Assembly: GCA_964512765.1 (NCBI GenBank) | Contig: CAZEKF010000034.1 | Location: 1-6,311, forward strand | Direction of reading: 5' to 3' | Source: GW2011-AR15 sp964512765 | Lineage (GTDB): Archaea; Nanobdellota; Nanobdellia; Woesearchaeales; GW2011-AR15 | DNA: 6,311 bases | In this document: positions 1 through 6,286 of the stretch, piece by piece | Numbering within the stretch: position 1 is the first letter of the stretch | How the letters are laid out: every line of letters starts with the position of its first letter | Notes under the pieces: model-generated | Told to the model about the DNA's origin: nothing | Databases searched by the model: none | What the model saw: the letters and a program-made list of their open reading frames with translations, nothing else | Made by a program: the position numbers and the translations under genes

Positions 1-2
1 AG

Positions 3-284
3 GCAAGAGAAAGAGCAAAAGGTGGAATGATGGTTGATGCTCTTAATCAAGCACAACAGATGCGGACTACTGGTATTAACACAGCTATGGGTCTACTTGC
101 TCCACAACAACAAGCATATTCTAATCTTATGAATATTGCTGGTATTGGTCCAGGTATTGGCCAAACTATGGGACAGATTGCCTCAGCACAAGGACAGAAT
201 ATTGCTGGTGCTTATGGTAAGAATGATAGTATGATTGGTGGTATTACTGGTAAAGCCCTTGGTGGTTGGTTATCAACTTTTTAA
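3..284 (+). CDS. C-terminal part of a Gly/Ala/Gln-rich phage protein, candidate DNA-ejection protein (5' end outside window)
   Basis: The frame is open from the first complete codon (nt 3) to TAA at 282-284, giving 93 visible residues. An ATG pair lies at 27-32. The purine run GGTGGA directly abuts it, too close to act as a ribosome binding site, and the frame reads on upstream as ARERAKGG. This is therefore most likely the tail of a longer gene. The residues are rich in Gly, Ala, Gln and Met, with an LAPQQQAYSNLM segment, a GIGPGIG repeat, an IASAQGQNIAGAYG segment, and a glycine-zipper-like end (MIGGITGKALGGWL). There is no cysteine. This low-complexity Ala/Gly/Gln style is typical of small ejection proteins such as P22 gp7 and of T7 gp14-like internal proteins, some of which insert into membranes. 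The position just upstream of a giant internal-protein gene agrees. The coding call is firm; the function is inferred from composition and context only. Confidence 0.78.
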   Translation, partial: ARERAKGGMMVDALNQAQQMRTTGINTAMGLLAPQQQAYSNLMNIAGIGPGIGQTMGQIASAQGQNIAGAYGKNDSMIGGITGKALGGWLSTF

Positions 285-288
285 GGAG
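283..288 (+). promoter_or_regulatory. Ribosome binding site AAGGAG for the 266-aa gene
   Basis: AAGGAG lies 8 nt before the ATG at 297 and is the best Shine-Dalgarno match in the window. Its first two bases belong to the upstream gene's TAA stop codon. Ribosomes ending the first gene would therefore sit on the binding site of the next. This supports ATG 297 as the true start. Confidence 0.85.
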
Positions 289-296
289 TAAATTAT

Positions 297-1097
297 ATGG
301 CATTCACAGGATTATTTAAGACACCAGCTCAAATAGCAGCTGAAGAAAGAGAAGAAGCTTATAAAGGCAGAGAAGGTTGGGAAGCAGTAGGTGTGGGTTT
401 AGGTCGTATGTTCAGTGGACCATCAGATGCTGAGCTTAGAGCAGAGGAACTAGACAAAACTGGTGATGAACTGATTGAATTATATAATGCTAATGCAGAG
501 ACTGGTTCTTGGGATGATTTAGACTATACTACTCAACTTGCCTTAGGTGAGAAATACCTACGTAAGAAAGGATATGGTCTAGAAGCTGATGCTTTATTTG
601 ATGAACGTAAAGAGCGTAGAACTTTTGAAAGAGCAGAAGCAGAAGAACTTAGAGCAGCTGCTAGATTTGCTAAAGAAGGTTTAGATAAAGACAAAGGCAA
701 AGGTAAGAGTGCATCAGCGGCTCAGTTTGGTACATCAATTGAAAATATTAATAAGTGGATGACTAATGTATCTGATGATATGTCTGCTGCTAATATTATG
801 TTTAATTATAATTGGAATCCTAATCAGACAAGTAAAGTAGAACAAGCTTTTGCTACTCTACAAACTGTTCCTGGTATGACTGAGGCTAAAGCATCTACTA
901 TTCTAAGAACTTTTGTTAAACCTGATGATGATATGATTGACCCTGAAATATCTTTTGATATAAAGAGTTTTGATACGTTTGTTAAAAATCAATTCCCTGG
1001 AGCTTTCGGTGGTTCTGGTAAATCAACTCAACAAAATACTTCCACTGCAGGAGGTAATGTATTAGATAAAGTAACGTCTAAACCATTAACTAAATAA
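297..1097 (+). CDS. Charged helical phage protein of unknown function, candidate internal virion protein (266 aa)
   Basis: The start at ATG 297 is fixed by a strong AAGGAG site 8 nt upstream. I do not recognise a named family. Visible parts, in order: an N-terminal LFKTPAQIAAEEREEAY segment (6-22); a Gly-rich stretch ending GLGRMFSGPSDAELRAEEL (34-52), which looks like a short amphipathic helix followed by an acidic helix; a helical region with the phrase LGEKYLRKKGYGLEADALF (83-101); a highly charged Arg/Glu helix (104-130) running into a KDKGKGK linker (131-137); a more globular half (about 140-235); and a Gly/Ser/Thr/Gln-rich tail (235-256). It has no cysteine, signal peptide or clear membrane span. 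It sits between the Gly/Ala-rich protein and the giant protein, the place held by gp15 between gp14 and gp16 in T7-like phages, but T7 gp15 is much larger and I see no direct similarity. A scaffold or small ejection protein is possible. The gene itself is sure; the role is inferred. Confidence 0.9.
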   Translation: MAFTGLFKTPAQIAAEEREEAYKGREGWEAVGVGLGRMFSGPSDAELRAEELDKTGDELIELYNANAETGSWDDLDYTTQLALGEKYLRKKGYGLEADALFDERKERRTFERAEAEELRAAARFAKEGLDKDKGKGKSASAAQFGTSIENINKWMTNVSDDMSAANIMFNYNWNPNQTSKVEQAFATLQTVPGMTEAKASTILRTFVKPDDDMIDPEISFDIKSFDTFVKNQFPGAFGGSGKSTQQNTSTAGGNVLDKVTSKPLTK

Positions 1098-1102
1098 TAC
1101 TT

Positions 1103-4100
1103 ATGGCATTAACTAATATGCAAGGTGAGGAACTTCTTCAAAATAAAGAAGAAGAGGTTGCTCCAGTTGAAGAAGTAGTAGCACCTATTCAGGATAAGCT
1201 AGTAGTTAATCCTGAGGATACTCGTCCTAAATTTAATCCGATGAATAATCCTCTTGCTCAATTTATTGAGAAGGAAGACCAAGCACGTAAAGAAATTAGA
1301 GAGGCTCCAGATAAAGACCAAGCATATTACTCTAATAAAAGAGATGAAGAGTATAATGAGTATACTACTGCTAGGGAAGAGGCTTATGTAAAACAAGACT
1401 TTGATACAGTTAAACAGTGGGACAACTACTGGCAAGAAGGGAAGGATAGGAGAGAAGTTTTTAATAAGTATTGGGATTGTACTACTAGTGATTGTAGTGA
1501 AAGCGATTTCAATATGGGTGTTAATGACTCCGAAGAGTTTAGATATGATACCTTAAAAGAATTTGAACCTTTACTATTATCTCTAAGACGTACACAGAAT
1601 GACTATCGTTCATCTGATGAAGCTATTCTAAGAGAGTATGCTAACGATATGACTTGGAAAGAGGTTAATTCTTTCTCATTAATAAAAACTGTAGCTAATA
1701 GTTTATTCTTTGATACTGAACAAGAGAAGAAAGATACTGCTTTACAGATGGCTGTTTGGTCTAAGGTTAAAGGTACTGGTGAAGGTAGTAGAAAAACAAG
1801 TAGACAGGTAGCTGATGTGGTAGAAGCAGGTGCAGCTGACCCTTTAAACCTTATAGCTTTTGCAGCTGGTCCATCAGGAACCACAAGTAAGCAAGTAATG
1901 CAACAAATGGCTATGAAGGAAGCCTCTAAATATCTTCTTAAAAGTCTTATTAAATCTAAAGCTACAACTACTGGCCTTAAGTGGAGTACTTTCTTAGGTT
2001 CTTATTCTGGCCTACATAACCTAGGTAAACAAACAGTCCTTCTTGAGGGAGGTGTAGGTGAAGAAGTAGACTGGGATAAAGTAGGTATGAGTGGTCTTTA
2101 TGGTGCATCCACTGGTGGTACTTTAGGTGTTTTATTAGGTGGTGGTAGTGTAGTATTTAATAATGTTATGAATCGCTATATGCGTAGGAAGAACATTAAT
2201 AACAAAGAAGCACTAGGTGAGATGCGTTCTGTCGTTAAAGATGAAGCAAGTCTTTATCGTTGGTTAAAAGATATTGGCTGGTCTAAGAAAGAAGCTTTAG
2301 AAGAATTAAACTTCTTAGAAAAACATAAGTTTAAGTTTGATGAGAAAGCTGGTAAGTGGGTATCAAAAGAAACTGGGGCCTCATATAGGCCACGAATGGA
2401 AGAGAGATTAACTGAGAAAGCTCACTTCGGTAAAGATACTGATATGCCTTTGTTTATGAGAAATATTGTAGACAGAGGACAGAAACTAATTGATAATGAA
2501 TATGTTAATGTTAACTCATTAAACGTACCTATACCTTTTACTAAGATAAGACAAGGTGCTTTTGATTTCTTTGATAAGACTTTTGGACAAACTTTCTCTA
2601 GGACAGTTAGGTCTACTGATGCTATCCTTACTCGTATTGGTGAGAGAGTAGTAGCTAAGAATATTAAAGAAGCACAAGTGGCCACAGATGTTAATACGGC
2701 TAGGATTGGTAATAAACTTAGAGAATTAGAACAGAAGTTTGGTGATGAACTAGGTGATTTAAATATTTTAATTAGAAAAAGAAAACCAACTAATAAAGCT
2801 CAAGCTGAATACTTAAAGGCTTGGGATACTATTAGGAATGATATTACTTATAAAGCCTTTAGACTAGGTGTTGTTCCTAAGAAAGAATATAATAAGTGGA
2901 CAAAAGATTTATCTTACATCCCTCGTGTGTGGAACATTCAACACCTATTAACAGATAAAGGTGCTGCAGAGTTTGGGCAAACACTAGGAGAGATGTGGAA
3001 GAAAGACCCTGAGACATTAAAAGGTTTACTAAGTAACCTTACTGATAAAGATACTAAGCTAATAGAAGCAGCTATTAAGAATAAGTTCTCTGGTAAAAGT
3101 GTTCAGAATATCTTTAGAAGAAAAGTAGATAGAGAGATGGATGTTCACCGTTCATCACACTTAGAACACGAAAGAAAGATTAGAATACCTGAGAAGTGGG
3201 AACATCGTCTTGACCCTTTTATGGCTGATACTTCAGACAGATTAGTTACCTTTGCTTATGATGGTTATAAACGTAACGAGTTTGCTAGAAGGTTTGGTAA
3301 TAAAGACCAAGTAATTCTAAATAAACTAAAAGCTTTAGAGAAACAAGGTAAGACAAGAGAAGCTGAACACTTACGTGAAGCTTACTTTACTGTTATGGGT
3401 GACCCTAGAAGGTCTAAAACTATTCAAGCTAAACAGGATATGCCTGAGTTTATGAGAGCAGTTAATAAAATTAATGCTGCTCAAACAGTAACTAAACTAG
3501 GTACTGCTGCTATCCCTAATGCTACACAGTCTTTTGTTAATGGTGCTACACTAATGGCTAAGACTGGTAATATTATTATGGCTCCATTCAAGGCCACTAA
3601 GGGAATTGTAAGAGCTATTGTTAGGGACAAAGCATCTCAAGAAGTTGTACACAATACTGGTGTATTAGGTGAGATGGATTTAGCTAAAATAGCTACAGAG
3701 AACTCACCACACTCTAGAATTATTGAGAGAGAATTTAAAGGTCCACTTAAGTATCTTAATGAACCAACTAAATTCTTAAGAGCTGTAGGTTTCTTATCTG
3801 TGGAAGAGATGAACAGAAGAGCTGCAGCTATTATGGCTAAGGGACACGTTAATACTTTACATAAGAAATTACTTAAGAGATTATCACAAGGTAAGGCAGA
3901 CACTAAAAGAACAAGAGCTATTGAAAGAGAGTTAAACGATTTAGGCATTAGTGACCCTTTCAAGCAAGACTTAACTACTGGTGATTATGTTATCTCTGGC
4001 CATATGTTTAATAAACACGTTAACTTCTCAGGTGAATCTTATAATTTACCACAACACTGGAGTACACCGTGGTTTAAACTAATGACTAAGTTTAAATCTT

Positions 4101-4513
4101 TTATGTTTTATCAAGCAAGATTTCTACAAAGGAATGTTATTGATGAAGCTTTATTACACGGTAACCCTAGACCTTTAGCGATGTACTTAGCTGCAGCAGG
4201 TGTAGCTGGTAATGCAGCAGATACTGCTAGGTCTATTGTGAAAGGTAAGGATATAGAAGAGAATAAGAATGCTCTTGAATATTTAGTTAGAGGTATTGGT
4301 AATGCTGGTGGTGCTGGTTTATTCTGGGATACGCTACAACAAGTAGGTGATACTGGAATGAGAGGTATTGGTGGCCTAACTGGACCTACAATATCAGATG
4401 TAGTAGGTGGTTATCAAGAGCTAACTAAAGGTGAGATAGATAAAATTTTATTAAGACTAGTACCTAATGTACCAGGTAAACATCAATTAACACAACAGTG
4501 GAGAGACCAATAA
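1103..4513 (+). CDS. Giant phage internal virion / DNA-ejection-type protein (1136 aa)
   Basis: ATG 1103 follows the previous stop by 5 nt and has no Shine-Dalgarno. A second in-frame ATG at 1118 also lacks one, so I keep the first. In order: an acidic Glu/Val/Pro-rich N-terminus (8-30); a charged helical region with Tyr and Trp (55-125); the window's only cysteines (126, 131); ADPLNLIAFAAG (245-256) followed by an uncharged Gly-rich stretch (329-352) that could span or insert in a membrane; YIPRVW (605-610); HLEHERKIRIPEKW with DRLVTFAYDGYKRNEFARRFG (686-732); TKLGTAAIPNATQS (797-810); and a C-terminus with WSTPWFKLMTKFKSFMFYQARF (986-1007), then Gly-rich segments (1064-1103). The order of these landmarks matches large podovirus-type internal proteins, and the tail resembles the LPD38-type domain of large polyvalent phage proteins; I recognise these by pattern only. 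The size is near T7 gp16 (about 1300 aa), but no lytic transglycosylase motif is seen. Probable role: packaged in the capsid and ejected to help DNA cross the cell envelope. The gene is sure; the class is likely; the mechanism is inferred. Confidence 0.93.
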   Translation: MALTNMQGEELLQNKEEEVAPVEEVVAPIQDKLVVNPEDTRPKFNPMNNPLAQFIEKEDQARKEIREAPDKDQAYYSNKRDEEYNEYTTAREEAYVKQDFDTVKQWDNYWQEGKDRREVFNKYWDCTTSDCSESDFNMGVNDSEEFRYDTLKEFEPLLLSLRRTQNDYRSSDEAILREYANDMTWKEVNSFSLIKTVANSLFFDTEQEKKDTALQMAVWSKVKGTGEGSRKTSRQVADVVEAGAADPLNLIAFAAGPSGTTSKQVMQQMAMKEASKYLLKSLIKSKATTTGLKWSTFLGSYSGLHNLGKQTVLLEGGVGEEVDWDKVGMSGLYGASTGGTLGVLLGGGSVVFNNVMNRYMRRKNINNKEALGEMRSVVKDEASLYRWLKDIGWSKKEALEELNFLEKHKFKFDEKAGKWVSKETGASYRPRMEERLTEKAHFGKDTDMPLFMRNIVDRGQKLIDNEYVNVNSLNVPIPFTKIRQGAFDFFDKTFGQTFSRTVRSTDAILTRIGERVVAKNIKEAQVATDVNTARIGNKLRELEQKFGDELGDLNILIRKRKPTNKAQAEYLKAWDTIRNDITYKAFRLGVVPKKEYNKWTKDLSYIPRVWNIQHLLTDKGAAEFGQTLGEMWKKDPETLKGLLSNLTDKDTKLIEAAIKNKFSGKSVQNIFRRKVDREMDVHRSSHLEHERKIRIPEKWEHRLDPFMADTSDRLVTFAYDGYKRNEFARRFGNKDQVILNKLKALEKQGKTREAEHLREAYFTVMGDPRRSKTIQAKQDMPEFMRAVNKINAAQTVTKLGTAAIPNATQSFVNGATLMAKTGNIIMAPFKATKGIVRAIVRDKASQEVVHNTGVLGEMDLAKIATENSPHSRIIEREFKGPLKYLNEPTKFLRAVGFLSVEEMNRRAAAIMAKGHVNTLHKKLLKRLSQGKADTKRTRAIERELNDLGISDPFKQDLTTGDYVISGHMFNKHVNFSGESYNLPQHWSTPWFKLMTKFKSFMFYQARFLQRNVIDEALLHGNPRPLAMYLAAAGVAGNAADTARSIVKGKDIEENKNALEYLVRGIGNAGGAGLFWDTLQQVGDTGMRGIGGLTGPTISDVVGGYQELTKGEIDKILLRLVPNVPGKHQLTQQWRDQ
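1679..1697 (+). repeat. 19-nt direct repeat, copy 1 (inside the giant gene)
   Basis: The word TTAATAAAAACTGTAGCTA occurs exactly here and again at 4907-4925. Here it encodes the end of the phrase SLIKTVAN (residues 192-199 of the giant protein). The two copies are in the same codon phase, so both encode LIKTVA. Confidence 0.8.
4500..4505 (+). promoter_or_regulatory. Ribosome binding site GGAGAG for the 124-aa gene
   Basis: GGAGAG lies in the last codons of the giant gene, 7 nt before the ATG at 4513. It decides the start. A GTG at 4498 would extend the frame by five residues, but its own bases overlap this site and no binding site lies ahead of it. ATG 4513 is therefore preferred. Confidence 0.75.
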
Positions 4514-4887
4514 TGACAACACCAACACAAGGATTATTTAATATTACTCCTTCCTTTGAAGGACCAGGACCTTCTTATACTCCTACTTCTAGTGGTATGT
4601 TTCAAGGACTAGGTGAAACAGCTAAGAGTCAAGAGTTTATTAAGAACCTTAGCAATATGTTTGACTGGGAGAATGAACAAAAGAAACAACAAGCTGACCA
4701 GTTTAGACAAGAGTTTGGACAAGCTTTACCTGAAGTAGATAAGGAGCTATACGAAAATATGGACCCAGCTACTCAGAATTTCTTTATGGATTTATATATG
4801 CAAGGAGTACAAACAACTCCTGGTGAACAACAACCAGTGACCCCTACTGTTCCAGAGTTTGTTTCACCTTGGGTACAGAAATACTAA
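4513..4887 (+). CDS. Small Pro/Gln-rich phage protein of unknown function (124 aa)
   Basis: The start ATG shares its A with the TAA stop of the giant gene (TAATG), with GGAGAG 7 nt ahead. Translation is thus probably coupled to the giant protein. I do not recognise a family. The protein has three parts. The N-terminus is disordered-looking and rich in Pro, Gly, Ser and Thr (1-35). The middle is helical, with a charged Gln-rich stretch around residues 52-70 (WENEQKKQQADQFRQEFGQ) and an acidic/aromatic part that includes DPATQNFFMDLYM (84-96). The tail is Pro/Thr-rich (101-121) and ends VQKY. It has no cysteine and no membrane segment. The pattern of a short helical core with flexible ends would suit a minor virion component or adaptor. 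That rests only on its place between two putative virion genes. A pair of alternative hairpins lies within its first 25 codons. Confidence 0.85.
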   Translation: MTTPTQGLFNITPSFEGPGPSYTPTSSGMFQGLGETAKSQEFIKNLSNMFDWENEQKKQQADQFRQEFGQALPEVDKELYENMDPATQNFFMDLYMQGVQTTPGEQQPVTPTVPEFVSPWVQKY

Positions 4888-4888
4888 T

Positions 4889-6286
4889 ATGGGTCTACTT
4901 ACCCCTTTAATAAAAACTGTAGCTACGGAGGTTTTAAATAAAACACCTAAGCCTATAGTGCAACGAGTGGCCTCTAATGCCATTAATGACCTTAAAGGTT
5001 TCTATTCAGGAGTGCCTGGTGCTCAGGGATTATCAGCTACTAAAGGTTTCGCTAAGACTGTAGGTAATACAATACTACAAGAAGCTAGTCCTACTGCATC
5101 TAAACTTTATAAAGATGAAGGTATCTCTCGTACTCTCCAGAAGGTACTTCAAAAAGAATTAAAGTTTCTAGATTCTAAACCAGTAACTAATGTAGTAGAT
5201 AAAGAGATGCAAATTAGAATAGGTAAAAGAAAAGTTACCAGTCTAAAGAAGAAGTTAAAAAATGAAGAAGATAAGGAAGTAAGAAAAACATTAGAGGCAG
5301 ACCTAAAAGAAGCAGAAAGAACAGCTAAACAGGTGTTGACTGAAGGTGATAAGAAGATTCTAAAGAAGTCTATTGGTTCAGCTAAGGCTATTGAAGGCCA
5401 GCTTGGTTATAATTACCTACAGACTAATCAACAGAAGATAGCCTCTAAGGCTCTTAACGACTCATTTGAGGCAGAAAACTATTTTGGTAAGGGTGACTTT
5501 AACTTAGAAGATTTCGTCCAAATTAAGGACGTTAACAAGCCCTGGATGAATGAAGGTGTTTTAAATGACCAGCAAATGGCTACCTTCTTTGATAGAATTA
5601 AAACTGCACAAGAGATTGGTGATGAACCAGTAGATATGTTTATTAAGAAAGCAAACGTATCAAAAGGCTCAGGTGATATTATTCATAACATCAACTATAA
5701 AGCAGGTAACTCAAAGAAAGTAACTAAGATTATTAAAAATAAAGGTAAGTCTTTTGATTCTAATGAAGAGTTAGGTAAAGAATTAAAGAAAGCTGGTGTT
5801 AGTTATGAGGAGAAAGATGGTGTATTATACTTTCAAGATAGCTTCAAGAGTTCAGCTTATGAGCTAGGTGGGGTTAACGCACAACACAGTGTGGACAAGA
5901 GTGGTAATATGATTACTATTGTGAATGATGTTAATGATATGTTTGGTATTAAGATGCCAGCTGGTAATAATGGTTTATCTGTTGTGCCTCCTTATATTCG
6001 TAACCCTTTAAAAGGTAACATTAAGAAACAAAAGAAAACACCAGAGCAGTTAGAGGCTCGTAAAGAAAAGAACTTACAGAGTAAAGCTTTAGCTGAAAGG
6101 ATAGGTGTAGGTGAGAATAGAAATACTGGTCAACAAGCACTTACACAAAACCAAAGATATACTGCTGACCAGATAGCTAATATGAAACCAGATAATCTAA
6201 CGATGAAGGAATGGTTAAATTACCTAGCTAAGATGGGTATTATTCCTGCTGGTGTTGGTCTTCTTTCACAGGGTGATGATAAGTAA
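4889..6286 (+). CDS. Lys-rich phage protein with predicted coiled coil, candidate virion-associated protein (465 aa)
   Basis: I start it at ATG 4889, one base after the previous stop (TAATATG). A TTG at 4859 in the same frame would add ten residues but lies inside the upstream gene with no binding site. ATG 4889 also lacks a clear Shine-Dalgarno, so reinitiation after the 124-aa gene is likely. I cannot name a family. Visible parts: a mildly hydrophobic N-terminus (1-15); a Gly/Ala/Thr region (40-70); a strongly charged probable coiled coil (104-155, Lys/Glu with Leu spacing); a mixed region with FGKGDFNLEDFVQIKDVNKPW (199-219); a compact block around SSAYELGGVNAQHSVDKSGN and VNDVNDMFG (321-353), which looks like a beta-rich conserved core; a basic stretch (371-399); a Gln/Asn-rich segment (411-424); and a short hydrophobic end, MGIIPAGVGLLSQG (449-462). 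It has no cysteine. Context suggests another structural or ejected protein; no enzymatic motif is visible. Confidence 0.9.
   Translation: MGLLTPLIKTVATEVLNKTPKPIVQRVASNAINDLKGFYSGVPGAQGLSATKGFAKTVGNTILQEASPTASKLYKDEGISRTLQKVLQKELKFLDSKPVTNVVDKEMQIRIGKRKVTSLKKKLKNEEDKEVRKTLEADLKEAERTAKQVLTEGDKKILKKSIGSAKAIEGQLGYNYLQTNQQKIASKALNDSFEAENYFGKGDFNLEDFVQIKDVNKPWMNEGVLNDQQMATFFDRIKTAQEIGDEPVDMFIKKANVSKGSGDIIHNINYKAGNSKKVTKIIKNKGKSFDSNEELGKELKKAGVSYEEKDGVLYFQDSFKSSAYELGGVNAQHSVDKSGNMITIVNDVNDMFGIKMPAGNNGLSVVPPYIRNPLKGNIKKQKKTPEQLEARKEKNLQSKALAERIGVGENRNTGQQALTQNQRYTADQIANMKPDNLTMKEWLNYLAKMGIIPAGVGLLSQGDDK
4907..4925 (+). repeat. 19-nt direct repeat, copy 2 (near the start of the 465-aa gene)
   Basis: This is an exact copy of the word at 1679-1697, starting 18 nt after the first base of the 465-aa gene. 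It encodes LIKTVA within PLIKTVAT (residues 6-13). The flanking bases differ on both sides, so the identity is limited to these 19 bases. Confidence 0.8.

Noticed and set aside
27..284. A complete 85-aa gene starting at ATG 27
   Set aside because: The frame is open through the window start, and GGTGGA touches the ATG directly, too close for a working Shine-Dalgarno. A longer gene cut by the window edge is more likely.
2692..2698. TAATACG, the first bases of a T7-type phage promoter
   Set aside because: The match stops after seven bases, and the site lies in the middle of the giant gene in normal codons (Val-Asn-Thr-Ala). Chance is the simpler reading.
1199..3963. Four open frames on the minus strand (1199-1435, 1603-1884, 2422-2685, 3637-3963)
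   Set aside because: All lie antisense to the giant gene, have no binding sites and encode unconvincing Ser/Leu/Ile/Cys-rich sequences unlike the Cys-free neighbours. They are shadows of the real gene.
4498..4512. GTG start extending the 124-aa protein by five residues
   Set aside because: The ATG at 4513 has GGAGAG at good spacing and a TAATG junction. The GTG overlaps that site and has none of its own.
4859..4888. TTG start extending the 465-aa protein by ten residues
   Set aside because: It lies inside the upstream gene without a ribosome binding site. ATG 4889 sits one base after the upstream stop, matching the compact junctions elsewhere.
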